Position numbers and translations under genes: made by a program
Origin: Eubacteriaceae bacterium
GTDB lineage: Bacteria > Bacillota > Clostridia > Eubacteriales > Alkalibacteraceae
Assembly (NCBI GenBank): GCA_013335935.1
Contig: JAAXUP010000008.1
Span: forward strand, 1 to 49,734
DNA: 49,734 nt
Reading direction: 5' to 3'
Shown here: positions 36,261 to 45,824 of the stretch, in pieces
Layout of the letters: each line of letters begins with the position of its first letter
Numbering within the stretch: position 1 is the stretch's first letter
Notes under the pieces: model-generated
Database searches by the model: none
What the model saw: only the letters and a program-made list of their open reading frames with translations
Told to the model about the DNA's origin: nothing

Positions 36261-36293
36261 AAACAAACCTCCCAATCAATGGGAGGTTTGTTT
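36261..36293. terminator. Bidirectional terminator after the small membrane gene
   Basis: AAACAAACCTCCCA / TGGGAGGTTTGTTT, 14 bp with a 5-nt loop, between convergent units. The transporter gene stop codon touches it. Confidence 0.9.
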
Positions 36294-37407
36294 ACTTTCC
36301 TATATTCATATTCTTCATTACATAGTATATAATGATCCCTATTGTAAATCCCACAGCCATGTTGATCAAAATAGCGCCTAAGGCCGTCGCAGCCAGAGAT
36401 ACGGAATTTATAATGGAGCTGTATTTTTTAAGTGATTTGTATCCTCCCAAAATCAGCTGATATCCCACAAAAAGCATCATTGCGCCGATGATTGCCATAG
36501 GAAATCTGCTGAATAGCAAAGCGATGGAGGTACCAAGAAATAATCCAAGGAGTATTTCGATAGTGCCCTCTATAATATTTGTACCGCCGGTCCTGGCACC
36601 AAAAGTATACTGGCCAGCTAATCCCCCGGCTCCATGACAAAGAGGCATACCCCCCGCAAGAGGTAATACGAGATTCATGATTCCCATATTTACAGCCAAC
36701 TGCTTTTCTGTGACCTTACTGTCAGGCCAATATTCCTTCAGCAATGCGGCTGTAGCGATAACAGCATTCGTTATTGTCAGAGGAATCTGAGCGAAACCGG
36801 CTAAAACCATACTCTCCCACATATCCCTTAGTGACACTGTCTGAAGCACAGGCAAGCTGATCCCTTTATATGTTATCCCTGCCATTTCTCCCTGGGCAAC
36901 CATTAAAAGAATACCCCCAAGAATCAGCACCAATGCAGCAGGAAAATATCGGCTGTCTTTCAGCAGGATGATGATAACAAATGCTACTGCACCCAGCATC
37001 CAGCTTCCCCCAATCATCTTTAACGCTTCCATAGCAAGGAGCAGTCCAAGTCCCATCTGAATTCCTTTCACTACTGATTTTGGTACCAGCAAGGCAATCT
37101 TATCCATAATCCCAGATAAATATAACAGTATCCATACCAGACCCGTCGCCACTCCTGCGGCATGAATAAGGGAAGGCTCCCACCTTTGAGCGATGGCCGT
37201 AATCGCGATCACTTTCATTGGTTCAATTGGCATTGGCAGCCTGTATACGATACCTGTTGCTATATTAGCGATACCGATCATGATCAGCAAACCTGCGGGA
37301 TCCACTCCGCATATCGCAATATACCCCACAACAAGAGGAAAGAGTGTACCAAAATCCCCCATGGAACCTGCTAATTCTCTCAGATTAAATTCAAAATGTC
37401 TTTTCAT
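36292..37407 (-). CDS. Putative sulfate/molybdate transporter (MOT1-like)
   Basis: A 371-residue multi-pass membrane protein. It opens FNLRELAGSMGDFGTLFPLVVGY and contains a later PLCHGAGGLAGQYTFGARTGG motif, both typical of MOT1-like anion transporters related to SulP but lacking the STAS domain. About ten membrane segments are seen. Molybdate or sulfate is the likely substrate; no molybdenum cofactor or sulfate genes are nearby to decide. A GGAGGA site precedes the ATG. Confidence 0.85.
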   Translation of the reverse strand: MKRHFEFNLRELAGSMGDFGTLFPLVVGYIAICGVDPAGLLIMIGIANIATGIVYRLPMPIEPMKVIAITAIAQRWEPSLIHAAGVATGLVWILLYLSGIMDKIALLVPKSVVKGIQMGLGLLLAMEALKMIGGSWMLGAVAFVIIILLKDSRYFPAALVLILGGILLMVAQGEMAGITYKGISLPVLQTVSLRDMWESMVLAGFAQIPLTITNAVIATAALLKEYWPDSKVTEKQLAVNMGIMNLVLPLAGGMPLCHGAGGLAGQYTFGARTGGTNIIEGTIEILLGLFLGTSIALLFSRFPMAIIGAMMLFVGYQLILGGYKSLKKYSSIINSVSLAATALGAILINMAVGFTIGIIIYYVMKNMNIGK

Positions 37408-37467
37408 TGTATTCCTCCTCTATAGATCCAGTCCACCGGGACATTTATAGATTCCTATTTATTCAAT

Positions 37468-37647
37468 TCACTAAAAGCATATGCGCAATAGGCCCAAATA
37501 TGGCACAAAAAATAATTACAACGTCCAGATCTGTTTTGACCAATATCTGGTCGTATTCTCTTTGGAAAGTTTTAACAAGCAGAATATCATAAGTGCAAAA
37601 TGGAAAATAAGAACAATAATAGGCAATAACTCAACCAGATTTATCAT
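37468..37647 (-). pseudogene. Frameshifted mini-gene resembling PLDc_N-type small membrane proteins
   Basis: Starts ATG 7 nt after TAGGAGG, 12 nt downstream of the Mg2+ ATPase gene. Frame one reads 43 residues (INLVELLPIIVLIFHFALMI... KQIWTL) and stops at 37516. A one-base frame change at that point continues with VIIFCAIFGPIAHMLLVN. Together they match the pattern of short two-helix proteins with K-x-x-W then GPI. Either a recent frameshift or a sequence error. Confidence 0.5.
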
Positions 37648-37659
37648 TCTATAGGCCTC

Positions 37660-40200
37660 CTACCAGGATTGATGTGCATAGAATATTTTTTTTGCGATTT
37701 CTGCCGCAGCAACATATAATCCCGTCAAGGCAACAAGTGCGATCATGACCCAGACAGGGAGCGGCGTAAAGCCAAGAAAATGACTGAAGGGCAAATACGG
37801 AATCACCAGTGTTGCTATGCTGACAACAAGGGTCAGCATCCATAAGGCCTTCCCTGGACGGCTTCGGAAAAATGGCCGGCGGGTTCGCACCACCAGTGCG
37901 ATCACCAGCTCCGTGAGTAAGGACTCAATGAACCAACCTGTCTGGAACTGCTGCTCCGTAGCGTGTACCACAAACAGAAGAATTCCGAATGTTGCATAGT
38001 CGAAGACAGAACTCACCAATCCAAAAACGATCATAAAATTCCGGATAAAATGGATATTCCACCGGTGAGGCTTCTCCACCAGATCATTATCAACATTATC
38101 TCCAGGGATTCCCATCGCCGGGAAATCAGAAAGGAAATTGTTTAGTAAAATCTGTTTGGCTAAAAGCGGCAGGAAGGGCAGAAAAATCGATGCCCCAGCC
38201 ATGCTGAGCATATTGCCGAAATTGGCGCTGGTCGTCGTAAAGATATATTTAAGGGTATTTGCAAAAGTTCGCCGACCTTCCTTGATTCCAGCTAACAGCA
38301 CATCCAGATCGTGGCGAAGCAACACAAAATCGGCAGCCTCCTTTGCCACATCCACCGCCTGATCCACCGAGATCCCAACGTCAGCTGCATGCAGGGCAGG
38401 GGCATCGTTTATACCGTCACCCATATACCCCACAACATGCCCCATTTTCCGAAGCGCCAGGATAATATGTTCCTTCTGGTTTGGGTCCACCTCTGCAAAG
38501 ATCGTAGTGCGCTCGGCAATATTCCAAAGAGCTTCATCATTCAGATCTCTCAGCTGACTGGCCGTGATGATGCTGTCAACCGGCAGGCCTACAGCCTCAG
38601 CAACATGTCTGGCTACCAGACGGTTATCACCAGTTATGATTTTCACCTGTACTCCGAGTTTCGTGAGTGCTTCCAGGGTGATCTTCACATCGGTTTTGGG
38701 CGGATCAAAAAACAATAGAAACCCGGCAAAAATCATCTCACACTCATCTGAATCTACGGTGTAAGCATTCTTTCGGGGCACATCTTTCACCGCAATGCCA
38801 AGTACGCGGTAACCCTGAGCGCTCCATTCTGCGTATTTAAGGTTTATGGCAGTTTTGTATTCCTGATTGAAGGGTACTGCTTCTTTTCCACTGCGCACAA
38901 ATGCACAAATCGCAAGGATCTTATCCAGTGCTCCTTTGGTGATGAGCAAAGGCTTTATTTCCGTCCCCGGATCAGCATCCACAACTACACTCAGGCGCTT
39001 GCGGATGAAGTCATAGGGAATCTCCTCGAGCTTGTCCATCCCACTGGTGTCAAGGTGTTGATGAACAAGGATTGCTTCGTCAAGAGGATTAGCAATCCCT
39101 GTTTGGAAGGCTGCATTGAGGTATGCCAAACGCATCACTTCATCCGACGAGGAGCCATTGACATCAAGAGCGCCATCCAGATGAACCACACCCTCGGTTA
39201 GGGTACCCGTCTTGTCTGTACATAATATATCCATACTTCCTAAATTTTCTATCGCATTAAGCCGGCGAACAATTACTCCACTTTTAGCCATGGTTTCTGC
39301 ACCTTTTGAAAGGTTGATGCTGATGATCGCCGGTAAGAGCTCAGGGGCAATTCCCACAGCAAGAGCGATTGCAAACAGAAGTGAATCGATTGGAGGTTTG
39401 GCAAGAAAAATATTGATTGCCAGTACAGCCAGTACCAGAGCGGTCATAATTTGCGCAAGCAAGTTCCCGAATCGCTGAATACCACGTTCAAACTCGGTCT
39501 CCGGCGGTCTTAGTGTCAGCCGCTCAGCGATTTCGCCAAACTCCGTGTTTGCGCCAGTTTTAGTGATGAGTACTTTCGCTGTACCGCTTCGGGCACTTGT
39601 CCCCATGAACACCATGTTAATGCGGGCGGGCAAAACCGTATCTTTTTCAACGGCGCCAACCTTTTTTTCCACCGGAAAGGTTTCCCCGGTGAGTACAGCC
39701 TGATTGACGAAGAAGTCCCTAACCTCAAGTACGATCCCGTCTGCTGGTATTAAGCTCCCAGCAGAAAGCAATATCATATCCCCTGGTACAATTTCTTCCG
39801 CAGGAAGAATCTGCGGCTTTCCATCCCTTACTACAGTAGACTTAATCGCTACCTGAGCTCGCAGTTTTTCTACAGACTGGCTCGCCCGATATTCCTGCAC
39901 AAAGCTTAACATTGCGCTTGCAATGACAATGATCACCACAATTACCGCATCGGTCCACTCACCCGCAATCGCAGACACAATAGCAGCAAAAATAAGGATA
40001 AGAACTAACGGACTGGTGAACTGGGTAAGAAGCGACTTTAAAACGGTATCATGCCGGTGTGGTGTCAGAACGTTTGCCCCGATTTGATGAAAACGTTTCT
40101 TGGCTTCAGTCGTTCTCAGACCATCTGGAGTACTGCCTGTTTGAGTAAGGAGGTCTGAGGTTGAGAGGCTCCAATAAGGTTTTTTGATTTTTTTGCTCAT
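37660..40200 (-). CDS. mgtA: Magnesium-transporting P-type ATPase (MgtA type)
   Basis: P-type IIIB pump for Mg2+ uptake. The 846-residue protein has the actuator motif VLTGETFPVEKK, the phosphorylation motif CTDKTGTLTEG, the nucleotide-binding ITKGALDK, the hinge MGDGINDAPAL and a ten-helix membrane plan, with a long N-terminal cytoplasmic part. The ATG at 40200 is preceded by AAAGGAGAGG; earlier in-frame starts lack a site. No M-box riboswitch was seen upstream. A mini-gene follows it in the same direction. Confidence 0.95.
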   Translation of the reverse strand: MSKKIKKPYWSLSTSDLLTQTGSTPDGLRTTEAKKRFHQIGANVLTPHRHDTVLKSLLTQFTSPLVLILIFAAIVSAIAGEWTDAVIVVIIVIASAMLSFVQEYRASQSVEKLRAQVAIKSTVVRDGKPQILPAEEIVPGDMILLSAGSLIPADGIVLEVRDFFVNQAVLTGETFPVEKKVGAVEKDTVLPARINMVFMGTSARSGTAKVLITKTGANTEFGEIAERLTLRPPETEFERGIQRFGNLLAQIMTALVLAVLAINIFLAKPPIDSLLFAIALAVGIAPELLPAIISINLSKGAETMAKSGVIVRRLNAIENLGSMDILCTDKTGTLTEGVVHLDGALDVNGSSSDEVMRLAYLNAAFQTGIANPLDEAILVHQHLDTSGMDKLEEIPYDFIRKRLSVVVDADPGTEIKPLLITKGALDKILAICAFVRSGKEAVPFNQEYKTAINLKYAEWSAQGYRVLGIAVKDVPRKNAYTVDSDECEMIFAGFLLFFDPPKTDVKITLEALTKLGVQVKIITGDNRLVARHVAEAVGLPVDSIITASQLRDLNDEALWNIAERTTIFAEVDPNQKEHIILALRKMGHVVGYMGDGINDAPALHAADVGISVDQAVDVAKEAADFVLLRHDLDVLLAGIKEGRRTFANTLKYIFTTTSANFGNMLSMAGASIFLPFLPLLAKQILLNNFLSDFPAMGIPGDNVDNDLVEKPHRWNIHFIRNFMIVFGLVSSVFDYATFGILLFVVHATEQQFQTGWFIESLLTELVIALVVRTRRPFFRSRPGKALWMLTLVVSIATLVIPYLPFSHFLGFTPLPVWVMIALVALTGLYVAAAEIAKKIFYAHQSW

Positions 40201-40277
40201 AAAATCCTCTCCTTTCACAAATCTGACCATTTGAAACAAATCAATTTTAACTTACTTGCAATTACTATCAGTATGTG

Positions 40278-40316
40278 TACTTAAAGATAATAATTCCCTT
40301 TAACAAGGTACTTAAA
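40278..40316. repeat. Direct repeat GTACTTAAA upstream of mgtA
   Basis: Two exact 9-nt copies at 40278-40286 and 40308-40316, 30 bp apart (about three helical turns), in the mgtA upstream region. A spacing of whole turns suits a DNA-binding protein, but a chance match is possible in AT-rich sequence. Confidence 0.3.
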
Positions 40317-40378
40317 CAGTTGATACTAGTGCAAAGATAGGTCCTCAGCAAGCTAAGGCGATCTTTCCCACTCTACAA
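40317..40378. repeat. Two-hairpin dispersed element, diverged copy 3
   Basis: A small AGT-TGAT-ACT hairpin is followed by AGTG-AAAGAT ... ATCTTT-CACT around CCTCAGCAAGCTAAGG. Compared with the other copies, AAAGTT/AACTTT became AAAGAT/ATCTTT and the inner GAC/GTC became CCT/AGG, so both arms changed together, while AGCRAGCTA is kept. An A-run follows, which is the T-tract of the ndpA terminator. Confidence 0.7.
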
Positions 40379-40414
40379 AAAAATCAAGAACTTCAGATAA
40401 ATCTGAACCCCTTG
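40375..40414 (-). terminator. Intrinsic terminator of the nucleoid-associated protein gene
   Basis: CAAGGGGTTCAGAT / ATCTGAAGTTCTTG with G-T pairs, then GATTTTTTTG on the minus strand, 15 nt after the stop. Confidence 0.8.
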
Positions 40415-40428
40415 ATATGCATAGCGAT

Positions 40429-41436
40429 TTATTTGTTGCTTAGTATTTCAATATCTTTAATTACTATTGATATGGTCCCATTGATATTATTAACAAATTC
40501 AACGATGCTGTCATCCGCTAAAAAGCTTGTTGGTATGCTTATTTCTATCCCTGAATCAGTAACAAGTTTATGTTTCTTCATTATTCTCTTTTCGGCATTG
40601 GGACTAATTTTGATTTTTCCCTCATAAATTCCGGCCTTCGCTATTTCCTGTTTGAAAATATTTCTCCCATTTTCATCATCAAATGTAGCATCCGCAATCT
40701 TTTCTAAATTAATTTCATTTGTCATGGCATAGCCATCCGACACCACTTTTTTGAAGGTGTTTAATTTGCTTACATCGTTATCGTACTCGGTTTGGATAAC
40801 CCTTTTACCCGCTTTCTCGACGATATCCACAACAGTTTTATCCGAAAATGCGCTATCTGTATTTAAAATGAATTTTGTTAAATAATACTCTTTAACTCCA
40901 TTGACTTCATACTTTTTTTCTTTAACTTTGATACTATCGTCTGATAATTTAATCAGTGCAAATTCATCTAATTTTTGTGTTTCTAAAGGCAATGCACAAA
41001 TCTGATTAACAATAGTATTTCTGATCCCATCATTTGATTCGACAAAATGGATAAAACTATTCTTATAGTTGAGCTTTAACAGACCTAAATACATTTCATT
41101 ATCACACATGAAATCAACGATTATCAGGTCACCGGAAGGAACTGTTGTACCTTGATTGATAATGTCCATATATAGGCCGGCTATTTTTTTACTTGTTATA
41201 AGAAATGAGTCGTCCTGCTTAAACGATTTTACTATCGATAAAAATTCATTATTATGATCATCTTTGAACTTTGTATTCTTTACATCAATGTCAGAAAAAC
41301 ATTTCTGCAGGTGTTTGGAAATATACTCATCGATCTCAGAAGTCAGCACCATCGCTTTATCAGACACGATTGATAAGCCCCCTGAATTATCGATGATCTG
41401 CAATATTGCTCTATTTATCCTAATCTCATTATTCAC
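40429..41436 (-). CDS. Nucleoid-associated protein (NdpA/YejK family)
   Basis: A 335-residue protein of the 37-kDa nucleoid-associated family. Matching features are the N-terminal INRAILQIIDNSGG, the SDIDVKNTKF segment, KKIAGLYMDIINQGTTVPSGDLIIVDF and the C-terminal KISPNAEKRIMKKHK. The start is GTG, 7 nt after AGGAG; the frame extends upstream but over the tRNA terminator, without a ribosome site. It is AT-rich relative to its neighbours and lies directly behind tRNA-Arg, a place where mobile DNA often integrates, and family members are often seen on phages and islands. No integrase remains. Confidence 0.85.
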   Translation of the reverse strand: MNNEIRINRAILQIIDNSGGLSIVSDKAMVLTSEIDEYISKHLQKCFSDIDVKNTKFKDDHNNEFLSIVKSFKQDDSFLITSKKIAGLYMDIINQGTTVPSGDLIIVDFMCDNEMYLGLLKLNYKNSFIHFVESNDGIRNTIVNQICALPLETQKLDEFALIKLSDDSIKVKEKKYEVNGVKEYYLTKFILNTDSAFSDKTVVDIVEKAGKRVIQTEYDNDVSKLNTFKKVVSDGYAMTNEINLEKIADATFDDENGRNIFKQEIAKAGIYEGKIKISPNAEKRIMKKHKLVTDSGIEISIPTSFLADDSIVEFVNNINGTISIVIKDIEILSNK

Positions 41437-41469
41437 TTTATCACTCCTAATAATTTGTAGTTTAACAAC

Positions 41470-41492
41470 AAAAAAAAGACCATCGCGGTCTT
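41470..41492 (-). terminator. Intrinsic terminator of tRNA-Arg
   Basis: AAGACC / GGTCTT with a 5-nt loop and eight T on the minus strand, 23 nt after the tRNA 3' end. Confidence 0.85.
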
Positions 41493-41514
41493 GTACAATA
41501 AATGGCAAAAAAAA

Positions 41515-41590
41515 TGGTGCGCTCGAGATGATTCGAACATCCGACGCATGGTTTAGGAAACCAATGCTCTATCCCCTGAGCTACGAGCGC
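41515..41590 (-). tRNA. tRNA-Arg (anticodon CCT)
   Basis: A 76-nt tRNA with encoded CCA. The acceptor stem is GCGCTCG/CGAGCGC, the D-arm contains AGCTCAGGGGATAGAGC, and the T-arm is GGATGTTCGAATCATC. The anticodon loop TTCCTAA gives CCT (plus-strand AGG at 41555-41557), reading AGG. Confidence 0.97.
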
Positions 41591-41601
41591 ATATTGTGAA
41601 C

Positions 41602-41629
41602 ATTATATATATTAACACAGAAGCCACAA
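41602..41629 (-). promoter_or_regulatory. Promoter of tRNA-Arg
   Basis: TTGTGG, 16-nt spacer, TATAAT on the minus strand; the -10 ends 12 nt before the tRNA. The -35 lies within the terminator hairpin of the upstream gene. Confidence 0.55.
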
Positions 41630-41660
41630 GTATTGCAAGAAAGATTGCAATACTTGTGGC
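41623..41660 (-). terminator. Perfect 16-bp hairpin after the VanY-like gene
   Basis: GCCACAAGTATTGCAA / TTGCAATACTTGTGGC with a 6-nt loop. The sequence after it on the minus strand (TTCTGTGTT) is only partly T-rich, so termination may be incomplete and could pass into tRNA-Arg. Confidence 0.7.
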
Positions 41661-41672
41661 AATTTGGCAATT

Positions 41673-42674
41673 TCATTTCAGAGCAAAGAATTCCTCAACG
41701 GTCAGACCGCTGTCAAAAATTTCTTTCGCAAGTTCATAACCTACATATCTAAGGTGCCAGGGCTCGTAGGCATAACCCACCACATCTTCTTTCCCTTCAG
41801 GGTATCTGATGATAAAACCGTAGGTGTAGGCATTCTCTTTTACCCACAGTCCTTCTTTTGTCTCTCCGAAGTCTACCGTCAGTTCATCTCCTGCAGAGGA
41901 GCTAGTGATGTCAATGGCCAGCCCGGTCTGGTGTTCGCTTTTTCCAGCCTCAGCGCTGTATTTCGACGCATATTCCTGCCCTTTCGTGCTTACATTTCCA
42001 TTATAGAGCGCATTCTGGGTACTATATGATCGGTAGCCAGATCTTGCCTTTAACGTAACGCCTTGAATTTTGGCAGTCTCAAACAGTGCGGACAAACTGT
42101 CAGCTGCCACTTTTCTGAGCTGGTTAATTTCTGGATTTGCCAGGACGGTAGGCACCGTTAATTTGACCAAGTCAGAAGGAACATAGTCTTTCGGCAGGGA
42201 ACGTTCCTTATTGACGATGGCATCGATGTCCCCATAGTCTGTGATGATTCCATCTGCACCAATCGTTTTATCCGGCGATTTTAGCACGATGTATTCAAAT
42301 ATTTTGGACTTCTCTTCAACACTCACGGTTATGGTAATCTTCTGGCCGCTGATTGCCGTTGCATCTACGATAAACTCTGAACCGTCTAATTTAATCGGGG
42401 CTTCACTATCGATTTTTATACTGACATCCTTTGAGACGGTACTGGCTTTTTTCCCTTCCTCATCCGTATATTCCACTTCCGTAGTGATGATCACCTTTTG
42501 GCCTGGAACAACATATTCACTTTCCGTATTGTCCTTGAATTCGATTCCGGTTATTTTGAGTTCTCCGTACAATTTGATTCCATTGATTGTCGTCACTTTC
42601 TCCGTTTTGCATGCGGTCAGCAAAACTGACAGCATCAGCAGTATGGAAAATATTAAGAAAATGGATCTTTTCAT
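41673..42674 (-). CDS. Lipoprotein D-alanyl-D-alanine carboxypeptidase, VanY-like (M15B)
   Basis: Zinc carboxypeptidase that trims the terminal D-Ala of cell wall precursors. The 333-residue protein has a lipobox LLTAC (Cys22), an N-terminal region of repeated strands that looks Ig-like (about 30-120), and a C-terminal peptidase domain with SEHQTGLAID (His and Asp ligands) and EPWHLRYVG (catalytic Glu, His ligand). GGAGGTG lies 8 nt before the ATG. It follows metY by 44 nt with no terminator, although the functions are unrelated. No vancomycin resistance genes accompany it. Confidence 0.9.
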   Translation of the reverse strand: MKRSIFLIFSILLMLSVLLTACKTEKVTTINGIKLYGELKITGIEFKDNTESEYVVPGQKVIITTEVEYTDEEGKKASTVSKDVSIKIDSEAPIKLDGSEFIVDATAISGQKITITVSVEEKSKIFEYIVLKSPDKTIGADGIITDYGDIDAIVNKERSLPKDYVPSDLVKLTVPTVLANPEINQLRKVAADSLSALFETAKIQGVTLKARSGYRSYSTQNALYNGNVSTKGQEYASKYSAEAGKSEHQTGLAIDITSSSAGDELTVDFGETKEGLWVKENAYTYGFIIRYPEGKEDVVGYAYEPWHLRYVGYELAKEIFDSGLTVEEFFALK

Positions 42675-42718
42675 TTTGTGCACCTCCAAGGTGTATATCC
42701 CTTCCGTTCAAATCTCAA

Positions 42719-44005
<1,287 letters not shown>

Positions 44006-44035
44006 TCATCGCTCCTCGTATTTATCGATTGTAAA

Positions 44036-44962
44036 TTAATTATTTTCAGCCAGTTCGTCCAGATCGAAAGGTGTTTCCTGATAGACATAATAGTTCAGCC
44101 AGTTACAGAACAAAAGATTTGCATGAGCCCGCCATCTGACAACCGGCATTTTGGAAGGATCATTGTCTGGATAATAATTTATCGGCACCTCAACTTCAAG
44201 ACCTAAATCAGCATCCCGGTCATATTCGAATTTTAAAGTATCCCAATCGTATTCGGCATGGCCGGTGACAAATACATGTCGGTTATCTCTGCTTCTGACG
44301 AGATATACTCCAGCTTCCCTGGACTCTGCTAATATTTCGATTTCCTGGATTTTTTCGATATCTTCCCTTCTCACTTCCGTATGTCTGGAATGGGGTGCGT
44401 AAAACTCTTCATCAAACCCTCTGAGAAGCATGGTCGTATTGTTGGTAAGATAGTGAGAAAAAACTCCGAACATTTTTTTCTCCAAAGGATATTTCGGGAT
44501 TCCATAGTGGTAGTAAAGTCCTGCCTGAGCACCCCAGCAGATGTGCAGGGTTGAAAAAACATGGGCTTTACACCACTCCATGATTTCCTTCAATTCTTCC
44601 CAATAATCCACATCTTCGTACTCGAGTTTTTCAATGGGCGCGCCGGTAATGATCATGCCGTCATACCGCTTGTTTTTTATTTCATTGAAGCCTTTATAAA
44701 AATTGTCCATATGGTCACGGGAAGTGTTTTTGGACTCATAGGTCCTGGTATGCATGAGCTCAACCTCCACCTGCAAGGGAGTGTTTCCCAGAAGACGCAT
44801 CAGCTGAGTTTCCGTTATGATTTTAGTAGGCATCAGATTAAGGATAAGGATCTTTAACGGTCTTATATCCTGACGTTTTGCCCTTTCTTCTCCCATAACA
44901 AATATATTTTCCTGGGCTAATATATCGATTGCCGGTAAATTATCCGGTATTTTAATTGGCAT
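44036..44962 (-). CDS. metAA: Homoserine O-acetyltransferase (MetA/MetAA family)
   Basis: Activates homoserine for methionine synthesis. The 308-residue protein has the catalytic Cys in [10 protein letters not shown], the His-x-Glu in [12 protein letters not shown], and [16 protein letters not shown]. The Glu in that last motif is at the position that decides acyl donor choice: Glu favours acetyl-CoA, Gly succinyl-CoA. Acetyl is therefore expected, in line with the O-acetylhomoserine enzyme downstream. The ATG is 9 nt after AAGGG. No S-box or T-box leader was found. Confidence 0.93.
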   Translation of the reverse strand: MPIKIPDNLPAIDILAQENIFVMGEERAKRQDIRPLKILILNLMPTKIITETQLMRLLGNTPLQVEVELMHTRTYESKNTSRDHMDNFYKGFNEIKNKRYDGMIITGAPIEKLEYEDVDYWEELKEIMEWCKAHVFSTLHICWGAQAGLYYHYGIPKYPLEKKMFGVFSHYLTNNTTMLLRGFDEEFYAPHSRHTEVRREDIEKIQEIEILAESREAGVYLVRSRDNRHVFVTGHAEYDWDTLKFEYDRDADLGLEVEVPINYYPDNDPSKMPVVRWRAHANLLFCNWLNYYVYQETPFDLDELAENN

Positions 44963-45053
44963 TATGATCAACGCCCTTTCTATTCTCTAGTTATTCCTAT
45001 CGTTCTAGTAATATATTAACATGTATTTCCTTCCCTCGCATAGTTTTTTTGTA

Positions 45054-45067
45054 CAAACCATGGTTTG
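45054..45067. promoter_or_regulatory. Perfect palindrome CAAACCATGGTTTG upstream of metA
   Basis: A 14-nt perfect dyad in the divergent region between metA and the Cys-rich gene, about 90 nt upstream of metA. It could be an operator for methionine control in the absence of a riboswitch, or serve the divergent gene. Confidence 0.4.
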
Positions 45068-45117
45068 CGATTTAATTGATCCGATGGATTATTAATGTCA
45101 AAAAAAATGGGTATAAG

Positions 45118-45123
45118 TATAAT
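45118..45123 (+). promoter_or_regulatory. Possible -10 box (TATAAT) for the Cys-rich gene
   Basis: TATAAT preceded by an A-rich segment; no clear -35 at normal spacing. If used, the two-hairpin element would lie in the 5' leader. Confidence 0.35.
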
Positions 45124-45127
45124 TAAC

Positions 45128-45214
45128 ACAAGAATAGCGTCTTCGACGCATTATTCATGTAGACCAGGAAAGTTTGGACCCTAGCGAGCTAGTCGAACTT
45201 TCTTAGTCTAAAAT
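45128..45214. repeat. Two-hairpin dispersed element, copy 4
   Basis: Hairpin AATAGCGTC-TTC-GACGCATTATT is followed by the palindrome TAGACCAGGAAAGTT / AACTTTCTTAGTCTA around AGCGAGCT and an A-rich edge. One mismatch and one G-T pair occur in the outer stem. It ends 37 nt upstream of the Cys-rich protein gene. Confidence 0.85.
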
Positions 45215-45251
45215 AATCCGGTCTCAAATAATTTCACGAGGAGTGGTTGTG

Positions 45252-45602
45252 ATGACTAAAGAAGTAATCCCTAACAACAGACGCTGGATGAGAGGCGGCC
45301 ATCTGAATTCAAAACGTATCTTTGAGCTGACAGAAGAGGAAAAAGCAGGTATTTCCCACTGCACTGGTACAAAATATGAGCATCCCTGCAAAAATCCGGT
45401 TTTCAGATGTTCCGAATGCGGAAACTATGGGTGTGATCAGGAGGTTCCTGACAAGTGCACAGCCCAAGGCTTCAAAAATGGAAAATGCATGCACTGCGGT
45501 GTAATGGACAGTAGGATACCGGTCATGGAACATGAATTTAAAAAATTTGTCGCGGAATGGGAAAAGGAAATCCCCATCGTCGAAGAACCGAATAAAGATT
45601 AA
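45252..45602 (+). CDS. Small Cys-rich protein, putative zinc-binding, unknown function
   Basis: A 116-residue protein with eight cysteines at about 37, 46, 53, 56, 61, 69, 79 and 82, including CSECGNYGC and CMHC pairs that suggest one or two zinc ribbons or an iron-sulfur site. The ends are charged and lack membrane segments. The ATG chosen is 8 nt after GAGGAG; in-frame GTG codons just before it are too close to that site. It is the only plus-strand gene in this part, with a shared terminator behind and a two-hairpin element in front. I do not recognise the family. Confidence 0.8.
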   Translation: MTKEVIPNNRRWMRGGHLNSKRIFELTEEEKAGISHCTGTKYEHPCKNPVFRCSECGNYGCDQEVPDKCTAQGFKNGKCMHCGVMDSRIPVMEHEFKKFVAEWEKEIPIVEEPNKD

Positions 45603-45605
45603 AAG

Positions 45606-45634
45606 AAAAACGGCACATATGTGCCGTTTCTTTA
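45606..45634. terminator. Bidirectional terminator between Cys-rich gene and cooT-like gene
   Basis: AAACGGCACAT / ATGTGCCGTTT perfect dyad; CTTTATTATT follows on the plus strand and TTCTTTT on the minus strand. Confidence 0.85.
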
Positions 45635-45823
45635 TTATTCCTGAATCAGTATTTTATGATCTACAAGAGCCATTTCTTTTATGGTACCTTTAACGGTTTT
45701 CCGCTCACCAAAAATATTTTCTATGTAAATCCCTGCTTCCCCTGGAACAATTCTGTCAACAGCCTCCATGATCAAGGTTTTATCTCCGCCTTCATTTACC
45801 AAATAGACATTAGCTTCACACAT
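45635..45823 (-). CDS. CooT family nickel-binding protein
   Basis: A 62-residue protein of the CooT family. It opens MCEANVYL with Cys2, the residue that binds nickel in characterised CooT, and continues to a small beta-barrel-like sequence ending DHKILIQE. CooT assists nickel insertion into CO dehydrogenase, but homologues in other anaerobes need not have that partner; no CODH gene is in the window. GGGAGG precedes the ATG. It starts one base after the DUF3842 gene and closes the nickel/cobalt import cluster. Confidence 0.88.
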   Translation of the reverse strand: MCEANVYLVNEGGDKTLIMEAVDRIVPGEAGIYIENIFGERKTVKGTIKEMALVDHKILIQE

Positions 45824-45824
45824 C

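Noticed and set aside
40201-40316. M-box riboswitch before mgtA
   Set aside because: The conserved M-box segments are absent; the only structure is the dispersed hairpin element farther upstream.
44963-45117. S-box or T-box leader before metA
   Set aside because: No S-box core, no T-box motif and no antiterminator hairpin could be found.
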